Positions 15,967-25,450 of a DNA stretch of 64,000 bases are shown piece after piece. The translations under genes and the position numbers were made by a program. A model generated the notes under the pieces. The model worked only from the letters and a program-made list of their open reading frames with translations. It ran no database searches and was not told where the DNA came from. Each line of letters starts with the position of its first letter. The stretch's first letter is position 1. This DNA is from Dyella nitratireducens (GTDB lineage Bacteria > Pseudomonadota > Gammaproteobacteria > Xanthomonadales > Rhodanobacteraceae): contig NZ_BMJA01000002.1 of assembly GCF_014642835.1 (NCBI RefSeq), forward strand, positions 742,857 through 806,856. Direction: 5' to 3'.

Positions 15967-17366
15967 AGTCCCTGCGGGCGCGCATCAGCTTGTGGTTTGC
16001 GCTGAGTGCCACGATCACCCTGGCTGTGCTGTTTGCCGTCGGTTATCTCCTGCTGGAAAGCCATATGCAGCGTGATCTGGACCTGCTCAACAAAACCGAG
16101 TTCGAGCAGATTCGCGCTCGACTTGGCACGGACTATGGTGCGTTGACGCCGCAAATCGTGGATCAACGCATACATGAAACTGCCGACTATGCCTCCGTGC
16201 TTTTCTACGTCAACATCGACGAGCCGCCGCACGATATGTTGTTCTATTCCAACAATCTGGACGGCAAACCGATTCCAGATGTTCCCGGCAAACATATCTA
16301 CAACGCTTTCGTGCCCGGTGTGGGGGAATTGCGCGTCGGCGAATTCATCATGCCGCCTTTCGATGTCACGATCGGCACACCAACGCGCCAGATGCGGCAG
16401 GATTTGACCGCGTATGTCGAGGTATGCATTGCCTTGCTGGTAATCATGCTGTTGACCAGCGGCTTGATCGGCATTGTCACCAGTCGCCTGATTCTTCGCC
16501 CGGTGCGGCTGATCGGCGAAACAGCCAATCGAATACGCTCGGACAATCTGGCAGAGCGCATTGCCGTTCCAGGGGGCAAGGATGAGATCTTTGACCTGGT
16601 GCGGTTGCTCAACCAGATGTTCGATCGCCTGGAGGCATCGTTCAAGCAGGCTCGGCAGTTTTCCGAAGAGGTATCGCACGAGTTGAAAACGCCGCTGTCG
16701 CTGGTGCGCTTGCACGCCGAGCGCCTGCTTGTCGAAGGCAAGCTCGAACGGCGACAGGAAGACGCCGTGCTTGTGCAGCTCGACGAACTGGCGCGCATCA
16801 ACCAGATGATAGACGAGCTGCTGTTCATATCGCGCGCCGAAGTGAATGGCGTCACGCTGAATCTCATCAACCAGCATCCCGGACATTTTCTGCGCAGCGT
16901 CGAACCGGATCTGCATGCCTTGGTCGAGCACCGTGGACGGCGCCTGCGTTGCGTGCAACACGGTGATGGCCTGGTGGCGATGGAAGAGAAATGGCTGCGC
17001 CAGGTCATTTTCAACCTGTTGACCAATGCGCTGCGCGTATCGCCGCCGAACGGCTTGATCACCATGACGTCCATCGTTGCCGACGGAAGCTGGTGCGTCA
17101 GCACCGAAGACGAAGGTCCGGGCTTGACGGATGAACAGTGCGAGCGCGTCTTCGACCGCTTCGTGCGTTTCAACGTGCGGGCAGGGGAGGATCAGGGCAG
17201 CGGCCTGGGACTTACCATTTGCCGCAGTATCATCGAGCTGCATGGCGGCAGTATCCGCGCCCAGCCGCGTGGCGGCGAACTGGGGTTGCGCGTGAGTTTC
17301 AGTCTTCCGGTGGCGACGGTGGTGGAGTCATCGTACGCGATGGGACAGCCTTTGTTAGGGACGTGA
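15963..17366 (+). CDS. Membrane sensor histidine kinase
   Basis: A 467-residue partner of the preceding regulator. Order of parts: membrane helix at about 12-32, a periplasmic sensor region of about 120 residues, second helix at about 155-178, HAMP linker, then the dimerisation/phosphoacceptor helix with H239 in FSEEVSHELKTPLS. The ATPase domain has the N box (LLTNALRV), a G1-like DEGPGLTDEQ and the G2 GSGLGLTICRSIIELHGGS. All catalytic elements look intact. The periplasmic domain has few cysteines or histidines and no obvious ligand signature. The gene converges on a TonB receptor gene across a strong inverted repeat. Confidence 0.88.
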   Translation: MKSLRARISLWFALSATITLAVLFAVGYLLLESHMQRDLDLLNKTEFEQIRARLGTDYGALTPQIVDQRIHETADYASVLFYVNIDEPPHDMLFYSNNLDGKPIPDVPGKHIYNAFVPGVGELRVGEFIMPPFDVTIGTPTRQMRQDLTAYVEVCIALLVIMLLTSGLIGIVTSRLILRPVRLIGETANRIRSDNLAERIAVPGGKDEIFDLVRLLNQMFDRLEASFKQARQFSEEVSHELKTPLSLVRLHAERLLVEGKLERRQEDAVLVQLDELARINQMIDELLFISRAEVNGVTLNLINQHPGHFLRSVEPDLHALVEHRGRRLRCVQHGDGLVAMEEKWLRQVIFNLLTNALRVSPPNGLITMTSIVADGSWCVSTEDEGPGLTDEQCERVFDRFVRFNVRAGEDQGSGLGLTICRSIIELHGGSIRAQPRGGELGLRVSFSLPVATVVESSYAMGQPLLGT

Positions 17367-17470
17367 GTCACCGCGTAGGCGCAATCGTGCGATAAACCAG
17401 TTCTCTCTCCTTGAAGGAGATAAAGAGCAGGGAGACACTACAGTGTCGATTTTTTGCGAACCATAGTGCG

Positions 17471-17528
17471 CGAGACGGGTGATTCACACTGAGGCTCTTT
17501 GGGGTAAGGGAGTGAATCACCCGTCTCG
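17471..17528. terminator. Perfect 17-bp inverted repeat between convergent genes
   Basis: CGAGACGGGTGATTCAC (17471-17487) is matched exactly by its complement at 17512-17528 with a 24-base loop. It lies between the histidine kinase (ends 17366) and the TonB receptor (ends 17542). A bidirectional terminator or mRNA-end stabiliser is likely; no U-tract is seen. Confidence 0.6.
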
Positions 17529-17541
17529 ACGCGGTCAAAGC

Positions 17542-20517
17542 TTAGAACTTGAGCGTTGCTGTGCCATAGATCAGCCGTCCGATGGGTGAGTACGTCGCCA
17601 CATCAGCGTTGTTGTCGGTAAACGCCTGCGGGGCGAGTGGTGGCATGCGGTTGGCGATGTTATTGATGCCCAGCGCCACCGACCATCCCTTGATGATCTC
17701 GTGTGACGCCGAACGATCGACCGAATAGCCAACCCGCAAGTCCCACGTGAGATAACTGCTGACAGGAATGCGCTTGAGCGTGGTGCTTTGTGCGTAGACG
17801 ATGCCGCCAGGGCCGATGTCTGTCACCGATGCGATGTAATTGTTGCCGACCGTGAGATCCCAGTTGCCGTATTGCCAATCGGCAGTGGTGTAAAAGCTGA
17901 AGCGTGGGATCGTCCCCTGCACGCCGGTGCCACCGTTGGTTACGAAGCCGGCGTAGTTGTAATACTGCTGGCCGGGCAGCGCCTGGAACTGGTATTTGAA
18001 GAACATCGCGCCGTTGGTGGCAAACGTGAACGTACCGGCGTGATCGCTGACGAAATAATACTCTGCCGACATGTTCGCGGAGCGCACATGCAAGCCGCCC
18101 AGGTTGGTGAAGCGGTCGATCGCGTACAGATTCAATGGATCGCCACCGGAGCGCAGATAGGCTTGCACCTGGCCCGGCGCCGTGAATGCCGTAGCGCCCG
18201 GCATGCCTGGAAAATTACCCAGCGCCAGGTTGGATGCGAACGGTGACGCCGCGCCAAGCTGGTTCACGCTTTGCAGGATGTTGGTAAAGCCGATGCCACC
18301 GGGGTAGCCACGCTGATCCACCGACGAGTAATCGATCGACGCCGTCAAGCCGGGCAGTGCCTGCGGCGTGAAGGTGATGCCCATCGAGCGGGTGACGGCC
18401 GTGCTCGGTTTCAGGCGTGGATTGTTGCCGTCTTCACCATTGAACTCGAGCCCAGGAAGGCCGAACACGGATTGAATGACGCTGCTGCCCACCAGCCGTG
18501 TGTCGGTGGGGCCGTACATCGCATACAGCGTCGGCGCCGTATACGCCCGCGAGAACGAACCGCGCAGCGTGATCTGGTTGTCGATCGGCTGCCAGCGGAA
18601 CCCGAACTTGGGTACCAACGAATTGCCGGCGTCGCTGTAATGCTCGTAACGTGCAGCGGCGATAAGGTCAAAGGCATGGAATCCGGGTGCCGACCAGCCG
18701 GGACTGGTGATAGGCACGCGAACTTCACTGTAGGCGCTGTCAATGTCGCGTCCGCGGGAGAACGGATCAGCCGCTGTGCCGCCGATCCAGTCGTGCGCGG
18801 TGGGGCCGGTATTTCGGCCATTGGGATCTGTGTAGGCGGAGAGCGATTCGTGACGCACCTCCATGCCGAAAGCAACGCCCACTTTGCCAGCCGGTAATTC
18901 GAACGGTTTGCCCACCAGCTTGGCGTCGAAGGCATCCAGCTTGCTCTGGGCGTGGATCGCTTCCGTACCGTACAGATTCGCAAGCGCAGCAGGATTGATG
19001 CCCGACGTCACCGCCAACGGATCGAGTGCGGGCTGGATGACGAACGCACCCGTACCGGAGAAGCCGGTCTGCACGCGGCTGTAGGCGCCTCCGAGAACGG
19101 GATTGCCGTGTGCGTCGTATCCCCCGGCGATTGCGCGCGCGACGTTGGGTGCGTAGATGAGATTGAACTGGTCCTGTTCCAGCGTGTTGTCACTGTGATC
19201 GAGCGTGCTTTCCCAGTGCCAGTCGCGGGTGATGTCGCCACGCAGGCCAGCCACGATCCGGAAACCTTCCGCTGTGTTGATGAACTGCTGGGGATAGGGA
19301 AGGTAGCCGAATACCACCTGGTTGAATGCGGTGGTCAGCGGGTTGTAGGGGGAGCCCGCCGGTAGCGAGACAGTAGTCCGGATCGGCAGCCACTGGGTGA
19401 AACTCTTGGTACGCGAATACAGGATGTTGCCGAAGGCCGTGAGTTTGTTGTCATCCAGCAGGTCGGCAGAAAGATTGATGCTCAAGCCTTTTTGATCCTG
19501 CCGCTCCAGCAAGGTCTGGTAGCGGGACACGTCGAAACCATCAGCTACAGCGGTTGGTGTGGTGGTCAGATAGGTGCCGTTGGCGATCAGGCTGTCGATA
19601 TTCGTGGCGGTTGCCTGCGTGCCGGTTGGGTTGTCTTGCGCAGGGGAACTGAGTCCCGGAGCGAGGATGGCGCCTGGGAAACGGCCATCGGCGCCAACCG
19701 TGCCGGGTATGTTGGAGATGCGGCCGTAGAGCGGGCTGGTGAAGCTTCTTGCGTCCTGGTAAAGCGGATCGGTCTTGGCTTCGCTGCCGGTCACGGTGAT
19801 GTGCACGCCATGCAGTGTCGTGCCCGCCACGAAATAACCGGATTTTTCGCGATAGTTGCCGCTGGCAGCGCCATAGCGCACGCCGACTTCCGCACCCTGG
19901 TAGTCCTTTTTCAGGATGATGTTGACCACGCCGCCAATCGCGTCGGAGCCGTAGATGGCCGAAGCGCCATCGGTCAACACTTCGATATGGTCGATCGCCG
20001 ACACGGGAATCTGGTTCACGTCGACAAAGTTCTTGCCGCCGATGCCGTTGATGCCGCTGGTAGCCACGCGCAGGCCGTCGACCAGCACCAGTGTGTCGAG
20101 ATTGCGTAACTGCAGCTGAGAACCGCCAGCCGTGTTCTGGTTGTTGTTGTTCGCGTTGCTGGTGCCGGTGTTGCTGCGCCCGGCAAACGAGGGCACCACC
20201 TTGCGCAACAGATCGAGTGCGTTGGAGTTGACGCCTGCGGCTTTGATCTCGTCGTTGTCGACGGAGGTCACCGGCACCATGACCTCGTCGGGCGCTACCG
20301 GCAGATTGGAACCGGTGACCACCACAGTTGCAAGGGTGGCTGGTTTTTGCGATTTGTCCGGTTGGTCCGCCTTTGGGGTCGTGCCCGCGGAAGTGTCCGG
20401 ATTTTGTTGCTGGGGCGGTTCGTCCGCATACAGATTGGTGGAAACCGCTGTTGCGCAAGTAGTACCCATTGCCATCAGCAATGCGCCGAGCAATGGCTTT
20501 ACGGTCAAACTCTGCAT
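17542..20517 (-). CDS. TonB-dependent outer-membrane receptor
   Basis: A 991-residue outer-membrane transporter. It has a signal peptide (to about residue 30), then a Q/P-rich linker. The plug domain runs from VVVTGSNLP (TonB-box-like region near 65) through LDTLVLVDGLRV, the IDHIEVLTDGASAIYGSDAIGGVVNIILK signature, and a long barrel ending LIYGTATLKF with the terminal phenylalanine needed for insertion. A low-complexity TGTSNANNNNQNTAGG stretch interrupts the plug, as often seen in Xanthomonadales receptors of this size. The ligand is unknown. It lies 137 bases downstream of, and on the same strand as, the beta-propeller gene, so the two are probably co-transcribed. Confidence 0.92.
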   Translation of the reverse strand: MQSLTVKPLLGALLMAMGTTCATAVSTNLYADEPPQQQNPDTSAGTTPKADQPDKSQKPATLATVVVTGSNLPVAPDEVMVPVTSVDNDEIKAAGVNSNALDLLRKVVPSFAGRSNTGTSNANNNNQNTAGGSQLQLRNLDTLVLVDGLRVATSGINGIGGKNFVDVNQIPVSAIDHIEVLTDGASAIYGSDAIGGVVNIILKKDYQGAEVGVRYGAASGNYREKSGYFVAGTTLHGVHITVTGSEAKTDPLYQDARSFTSPLYGRISNIPGTVGADGRFPGAILAPGLSSPAQDNPTGTQATATNIDSLIANGTYLTTTPTAVADGFDVSRYQTLLERQDQKGLSINLSADLLDDNKLTAFGNILYSRTKSFTQWLPIRTTVSLPAGSPYNPLTTAFNQVVFGYLPYPQQFINTAEGFRIVAGLRGDITRDWHWESTLDHSDNTLEQDQFNLIYAPNVARAIAGGYDAHGNPVLGGAYSRVQTGFSGTGAFVIQPALDPLAVTSGINPAALANLYGTEAIHAQSKLDAFDAKLVGKPFELPAGKVGVAFGMEVRHESLSAYTDPNGRNTGPTAHDWIGGTAADPFSRGRDIDSAYSEVRVPITSPGWSAPGFHAFDLIAAARYEHYSDAGNSLVPKFGFRWQPIDNQITLRGSFSRAYTAPTLYAMYGPTDTRLVGSSVIQSVFGLPGLEFNGEDGNNPRLKPSTAVTRSMGITFTPQALPGLTASIDYSSVDQRGYPGGIGFTNILQSVNQLGAASPFASNLALGNFPGMPGATAFTAPGQVQAYLRSGGDPLNLYAIDRFTNLGGLHVRSANMSAEYYFVSDHAGTFTFATNGAMFFKYQFQALPGQQYYNYAGFVTNGGTGVQGTIPRFSFYTTADWQYGNWDLTVGNNYIASVTDIGPGGIVYAQSTTLKRIPVSSYLTWDLRVGYSVDRSASHEIIKGWSVALGINNIANRMPPLAPQAFTDNNADVATYSPIGRLIYGTATLKF

Positions 20518-20654
20518 AGCGTCTATCCCTCCCCGGACGACACGTTCGCGACTGGTTTCAAATGACGGTCATGTTGTTCCGCTTCGATTTGCTTGCATGG
20601 TCGTATACCGTTGTTGTTGGTGGGAAACGCGGGTGATGTTTGATCGGCTTGCGC

Positions 20655-22484
20655 TTATGGATGAAGCGCAAACCACAGGATTTCTCCTCCTTTGCCCTTG
20701 TCGCCGGGCGATGCTGCGAGATAAATGCGGTCAAGTGATTTCCAAAGCATGCCGGACTTGGCGCCTTGCGCGCTTGGCACTCGCGCCAGTTCCGTATAGT
20801 GGTCGGCATCGTTCTGCTGGAATACACCGAGGTAGCCGTCGCCGCCGGGTATATAGATGCGCTTGTGCACGTTGTCGTAGAAAAGGCCATCCGATGTTGC
20901 CGGCGCATCGAGGCTTGCCACCTGCTTGCCGGTCTCTGTATCAAGCACGATCAGCTTGCTGGGATTGCGTGTACCGATGAACAGCCGATGGTCAGCCTCA
21001 TCCAGCGCCATGCTCAGATTCGTCTGCGCACCTGTCAGTGGCCAACTGGCGATCACCTGCAGTGTTTTCTTGTCCACCACGGCGACCAGGTTCTTGTCGG
21101 CGACATTGACGAACAGTCGATGACCTTGTTCTTCCGCACGCACCGCCTCCACATGATCGGAATCGAAGCGAAGCTTCCGATAAACCTTGCCAGAGTAGGG
21201 ATCGACCTCGTTGAGGTAGCACTCCTTCATGTCCACGTCCTTGCCGCCGCTCACGATGTAGAGCAGATGGTTGGATTTGTCGTAGACCATCGAGTCCGCG
21301 CCCGGCGCGGTATTGATGTAACCAAGTACCTTGTAGGTGGCGGCATCCAGCACGCGCGTACCGCCCTTGCCGCTATCGGTCACGATCAGCCGGTCTTTCT
21401 CCGGCAGATAGAGAATCGCGTGCGGCGTGCTGAAAGTGGTGAGCGTCTTTTCATGCGCGCCTGTGTCGAGATTGAACACTTCCAGCGTGCCGTGGTCTTC
21501 GGCTGCAAGCAGCAGCTTGTTGCGCTTGGTGTCTACACCGAAGTGGTCGAAGTCGCCGGAGTACTGCGGCTTCCAGGTCGTGCTGCGCCCGATCAGGGTG
21601 GCCGGCGCCGACGCCGGATCTGCCGCAGCCGGTGGCGCCATCAGCTTGGTGAGCGAGGGAATCTTGGCGGCCAATTCATCGCGGATCGCGTAGGCGCGTT
21701 GCTCCAGGGCTTTCTTGTCGTCGCCGGGCTTGTAGCGGAAAACGATGCCGATGGCGCCGATGGTCTGCTTGCCGGCATCCAGCAGGCGGGTTTCCACCTC
21801 GAAGCGATTGCCGTTCACTTCGAGGTTCGGAATGCCGGTACGGATGGCGCGAAGATCGTCATCATCCGCCGCTTTGCCGATGCGCCCGATGCTTGAACCA
21901 ACGATCACGTTGCTGCTGCTGCCTGGCGGCGTGGCATGCATGGCAAGGATGATGACATCCGGATATGCCACCATGGCTTGGTCGACCAATTGCTGGGCGA
22001 GGGTGTTGGTTGGAGTGCTGGCATCGTATTGATACGGCTGGGTCAGATTGCCCGGGTTGGAAATCCGCCTGGCAAGTTGACCGCGAATCTGCTCGGCTCG
22101 CTGTTGCAGTGCCTGCTTGTCGTCGCCGTTGTGGTACGGGTAGACGATGCTGAGCGCACCGAGCGTGTCGCCAGTTGTGTCGAACAAGGGTAGTTCGACC
22201 TCCAGCCGGTCGCCGGCCTTGTTGACCTCCACCAACGGCTTGCCGGTGTTGACCACCCCCATGTCGTCTGCGTCGCCCTTCTTGCCGATGCGGCCGATGT
22301 TGGAAGCGATGATGACGTTGTCCTTCTGCTTGGGCGGTGTGGCGTGGATGGCCATCACCACGATGTCGGGATGCGTTGCGATGGTCTGGTCGACCAGTTC
22401 CTGCGCGTAGATCTTGGACGGGGTCTGGGCGTACAGCGGTAGTACCGAGAGAGCAATCGCAGCAGCAAGTACGCGACGAATCAT
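20655..22484 (-). CDS. Secreted beta-propeller protein with duplicated N-terminal domain
   Basis: A 609-residue exported protein with a signal peptide ending near LPLYAQ. Residues 25 to about 145 and about 158-275 are two copies of the same domain: both read (A)QxLVDQ...PD(V/I)(V/I).(M/L)A(I/M)HATPP, then N(V/I)I..S.IGRIGK, then a long alternation ending D(D)KxAL(Q/E)QRA..IR. The remaining part, from about 310, is a YVTN/YncE-like seven-blade propeller (FNLDTGAHEKTL, LDAATYKVLGYI, VVDKKTLQVIASWP, LDTETGKQVASLD). I do not recognise the duplicated domain. The gene precedes a TonB receptor, which suggests a periplasmic or surface ligand-binding role, not proven. Confidence 0.8.
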   Translation of the reverse strand: MIRRVLAAAIALSVLPLYAQTPSKIYAQELVDQTIATHPDIVVMAIHATPPKQKDNVIIASNIGRIGKKGDADDMGVVNTGKPLVEVNKAGDRLEVELPLFDTTGDTLGALSIVYPYHNGDDKQALQQRAEQIRGQLARRISNPGNLTQPYQYDASTPTNTLAQQLVDQAMVAYPDVIILAMHATPPGSSSNVIVGSSIGRIGKAADDDDLRAIRTGIPNLEVNGNRFEVETRLLDAGKQTIGAIGIVFRYKPGDDKKALEQRAYAIRDELAAKIPSLTKLMAPPAAADPASAPATLIGRSTTWKPQYSGDFDHFGVDTKRNKLLLAAEDHGTLEVFNLDTGAHEKTLTTFSTPHAILYLPEKDRLIVTDSGKGGTRVLDAATYKVLGYINTAPGADSMVYDKSNHLLYIVSGGKDVDMKECYLNEVDPYSGKVYRKLRFDSDHVEAVRAEEQGHRLFVNVADKNLVAVVDKKTLQVIASWPLTGAQTNLSMALDEADHRLFIGTRNPSKLIVLDTETGKQVASLDAPATSDGLFYDNVHKRIYIPGGDGYLGVFQQNDADHYTELARVPSAQGAKSGMLWKSLDRIYLAASPGDKGKGGEILWFALHP

Positions 22485-22659
22485 GGTGTCGTATTCCAGG
22501 GTGGTTGGCGGTGACGGTTTTGGGTTCTCGCCGTAGCGATCGGAGCCGGGCTTAGAAATAAACCTTCAACCTGACGCTTTCCTGTAATGCGTCTTAAGAA
22601 AGATTAAGGTTGCGATGCAGCATTGTTGTGTATTGCATGCCGTATCACTGCGTCCAGTC

Positions 22660-22744
22660 GTAGGCTGGGGTGCAAACCACCCAAGGTGGCCGTATTGATC
22701 GAGATCGCGATGTTGGGGGTTACCCAGTGTGCGAACGTCCGTAG
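22660..22744. repeat. Degenerate family B repeat
   Basis: CGTAGGCTGGGGTGCAAACC opens the element, but the far end (GATGTTGGGGGTTACCCAG ... GTCCGTAG) has drifted. It lies between the divergent propeller and MarR genes, just upstream of the MarR promoter, the only copy here in a promoter-side position. Confidence 0.6.
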
Positions 22745-22754
22745 GGCAATTTTC

Positions 22755-22783
22755 TTTACATCTAAATATTACATTTATATAAT
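22755..22783 (+). promoter_or_regulatory. Sigma-70 promoter of the marR-efflux operon
   Basis: TTTACA (22755-22760) and a perfect TATAAT (22778-22783) are separated by 17 bases. Transcription would begin near 22790, which rules out the in-frame ATG at 22786 and supports translation from 22822. Confidence 0.75.
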
Positions 22784-22785
22784 AT
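22766..22785. promoter_or_regulatory. Candidate MarR operator overlapping the -10 box
   Basis: A 6-8-6 inverted repeat (ATATTA, eight bases, TAATAT) covers the -10 element of the promoter above. MarR dimers bind AT-rich palindromes of about 16-20 bases in this position, so autorepression is the likely mode. Confidence 0.55.
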
Positions 22786-22821
22786 ATGCTTGTGAACTAT
22801 CAGCTCAGAGTTGTGCCCGCC

Positions 22822-23313
22822 ATGGCCGATTTCGCCCTCACCGAACAGCGCCTCGCCGTCACCTGCCGCCGCTACCCCGACTTCCCGCGCCGCCCGGCCA
22901 CTCTGGTACGCCTGATCAAGTACATTCACAAGCTGCTGAGCGACGACGCCAACGCTACCCTCAAGCCCTACGGCATCAATCATCCGGAATACAACCTGTT
23001 GATGATGCTGTATGGCTCGGCCAGCGGTACGATGTCGCCATCGGAGTTGGCGGAGGCCGCAGGGGAGAAGTCCGCCAATATCACACGCTTGACCAACGAG
23101 CTGTGTGACAAAGGCCTGATCGACCGCAGCGGCAGCGCCGAAGATCGCCGCAAGATCGAGTTGAGCTTGACGCCGCATGGACAGGTGTTGCTTGAAAGTC
23201 TTCTTCCGGATATTTGTACGTTGCTGGCGAAGCAGGGGCGTCATCTCAAGGTTTCCGAGCAGGTTCAGCTCGAAAAGCTGTTGAAGAAGTTTCTGGGCGG
23301 ATTGGCAGACTGA
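22822..23313 (+). CDS. MarR-family transcriptional regulator
   Basis: A 163-residue winged-helix repressor. The DNA-binding core reads LMMLYGSASGTMSPSELAEAAGEKSANITRLTNELCDKGLIDRSGSAEDRRKIELSLTPHG, with the DRR wing at its tip. The ATG at 22822 is chosen because the promoter -10 box abuts the only upstream ATG (22786). Ten bases separate its stop from the FUSC gene. It probably represses itself and the downstream efflux genes until an aromatic or phenolic ligand binds, as is usual for MarR regulators of such operons; the ligand is unknown. Confidence 0.87.
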   Translation: MADFALTEQRLAVTCRRYPDFPRRPATLVRLIKYIHKLLSDDANATLKPYGINHPEYNLLMMLYGSASGTMSPSELAEAAGEKSANITRLTNELCDKGLIDRSGSAEDRRKIELSLTPHGQVLLESLLPDICTLLAKQGRHLKVSEQVQLEKLLKKFLGGLAD

Positions 23314-23323
23314 GGCGGCCACC

Positions 23324-25450
23324 ATGTCCGTAACCCATGTCCAGGCAACACCGCCCGGTACGCGCGACGTTTTCGTGGCGGCCTTGCGCGAGGAGACCAC
23401 CACCTGGTTGTTCGTGGTGAAGTCGCTGCTCGCCTTCTACATCACCGGCTGGCTGGCCATGCGCCTGGCGCTGCCGCAGCCTTCCACGGCGATGCTCACC
23501 ACCATCATTGTTGCCAACCGCCAGACCGGCATGGTGCTGGCCAAGAGCTTTTACCGCGCCATCGGCACGATGGTCGGCGCGCTGGCAGGCTTTCTGATCG
23601 TGGCTTTCTTTCCACAGGAACGCGTGCTGTTTCTTACCGCGCTGTCACTATGGATTGGTGTATGCGCCGGCGGCGCCACGCTGTATCGCAATTTCAAATC
23701 CTATTCGTTCGTGCTGGCCGGTTATACGGCGGCGATCGTGGCGCTGCCGGTCATCAATAACCCGCTGGAAGTGTTCAACACGGTGGTCTGGCGCTTGAGC
23801 GAGGTGCTGCTGGGTATCGGTGTCTCCGCCGCGGTGAGTGACATCGTGTTTCCCAGCCGCATCCGCGATGACCTGCGCCGTCTTTGCCGCGCGCAGTTCG
23901 CCAACTTCATCGATTTCGTGCAGCGCGCGGTGTGCGGCAAGGTGGCGCGTGCCGATCTGGAGAACGCGCATCTACGCTTCGTGCGTGACGCCGTTGCGGT
24001 GGAAGACCTGCGCAGTTCGGTGATTTTCGAAGATCCGGAAGCACGCGCGCGCAGCGGCCACATGCTGCTGCTCAACCAGCGTTTCATGGCAACATCCACC
24101 ACGCTGCAGACCTTGCATCACCTCATCAATCGCCTGAAGCGCAAGGGACATGAGGTTGCAGCCGACGCGCTGATCGAACTGTACCGGCCATTAGCTGGCG
24201 CGCTTGATGCACCGATCGAGGCGGGCGCCGCGGCGCGCGTGTTGTTGCCGCGACTGGATGATGCCCGGCAAGCGATCAGCGAGCGCAAGGGAGCGCTGCG
24301 CGCGAACATGAGCTCCGCCTACGACATGCTCGATTTCGACACGGGCGCCACCCTGGTCGATCGCTTCGTTGATGAGCTTTATGCCTACGTCGAAACGGCC
24401 TCGCAACTGCAGGCGCCCAGGCTTTTTGGTTCGGTGACCGAACGCGTGCGCTTCGAGCGTGGCAATGACTATTTCGGTTCGGCCCTGACGATGGTACGCA
24501 CCTCGCTCGTCATGGGTGTCTTGAGTTTCTACTGGATCGTCTCGGCTTGGCCGTCCGGTGCGTCGGCAATGCTGCTGGCAACGGTCTTCGCCGGCTTGTT
24601 TGCCGCCGCGCCCAATCCTGCCCAATGGGTGCTGCACACCTCGTTGGGGTTTGTGCTCGGCACGTGCGCGAGCTTCATCTGCCTGTTCTTCGTGTTGCCG
24701 TTGATGGATGGCTTCGGGTTGTTTGTGGCCGGTTCCGCACCGTTTCTGATGATCGGCCTGGCGATGATAACGTGGCCCGTCACCGCGCGCGCCGGCGTGG
24801 GCTATTGCATGGGCTTTACCTTGACCATCGCCGTGCGCAACGAGATGAGTTACGACGTGGTGTTTTTCTGGAACGACACATTGGCCCAGTACATCGGCCT
24901 GGCTGCTACGGGTATGGCCTTCCTGCTCTTGCCTCCGGCTATCGGCAGCCTATGGTTCCGTCGTCGCCAATTGGAGAAATTGCGCCGTCAGGTGCGTCTC
25001 GCTGCTTCCGCGCCGTTGCCCGGCTTGCGCGCGCGCTTCGAAAGCATGAATCACGATCTGTTCGGGCAGATCGTGTCGCAGACCGAGCGCGGCAGCCAGG
25101 CGTCGCGCCACCTGGTGGCCTGGACGTTGTCCGTCAACGAAGTAGGGCGCACCTTGATCGAGTTGCGCAGTGACATGGCTGGCCGCCCGCTGCCCGAGGA
25201 GGTGCGCGAAGCCATCGAACGCACCATCGATGCGATCGCCCAGCTTTACGAGCATCCCGATACCGCTGCCTATATCTATGCGCGCGATGCTGTTGCTGCT
25301 ACCACGGCGATGATCGAGGGTGATGAAGCCATGGGACTGCTACTCAATCACTTGAACGTATTGCGCCTGGCCATGCTGGACGAGCAATCCGTGCTTGCTG
25401 CGTACATGCAAGCGCATCCCCCCGCACAAGGAGTTGCCCATGCCGCGTGA
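23324..25450 (+). CDS. FUSC/AaeB-family inner-membrane efflux protein
   Basis: A 708-residue membrane protein with the duplicated FUSC layout: about six membrane helices near residues 20-170 (starting FVVKSLLAFYITGWLAMRLALPQPSTAML), a soluble helical domain of about 190 residues, and a second helix block at about 385-545, followed by a cytoplasmic tail. The PSTAMLTTIIVANRQTGMVLAKSFYRAIGT segment is characteristic. E. coli AaeB exports p-hydroxybenzoate and related aromatic acids. Its neighbours (DUF1656, HlyD-type adaptor, outer-membrane factor) make up the rest of a tripartite pump. The stop overlaps the next start by 11 bases. Confidence 0.9.
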   Translation: MSVTHVQATPPGTRDVFVAALREETTTWLFVVKSLLAFYITGWLAMRLALPQPSTAMLTTIIVANRQTGMVLAKSFYRAIGTMVGALAGFLIVAFFPQERVLFLTALSLWIGVCAGGATLYRNFKSYSFVLAGYTAAIVALPVINNPLEVFNTVVWRLSEVLLGIGVSAAVSDIVFPSRIRDDLRRLCRAQFANFIDFVQRAVCGKVARADLENAHLRFVRDAVAVEDLRSSVIFEDPEARARSGHMLLLNQRFMATSTTLQTLHHLINRLKRKGHEVAADALIELYRPLAGALDAPIEAGAAARVLLPRLDDARQAISERKGALRANMSSAYDMLDFDTGATLVDRFVDELYAYVETASQLQAPRLFGSVTERVRFERGNDYFGSALTMVRTSLVMGVLSFYWIVSAWPSGASAMLLATVFAGLFAAAPNPAQWVLHTSLGFVLGTCASFICLFFVLPLMDGFGLFVAGSAPFLMIGLAMITWPVTARAGVGYCMGFTLTIAVRNEMSYDVVFFWNDTLAQYIGLAATGMAFLLLPPAIGSLWFRRRQLEKLRRQVRLAASAPLPGLRARFESMNHDLFGQIVSQTERGSQASRHLVAWTLSVNEVGRTLIELRSDMAGRPLPEEVREAIERTIDAIAQLYEHPDTAAYIYARDAVAATTAMIEGDEAMGLLLNHLNVLRLAMLDEQSVLAAYMQAHPPAQGVAHAA

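Noticed and set aside
15307..17366. Naming the two-component pair CusRS because E. coli nfrAB lies next to cusSR
   Set aside because: The similarity is at OmpR/HAMP-kinase family level only, an MFS gene and 3.4 kb separate it from the nfr locus, and there are no copper efflux genes here.
22786..22821. Longer marR start at 22786
   Set aside because: A perfect TATAAT box ends three bases before it, so transcription would begin at or after this codon.
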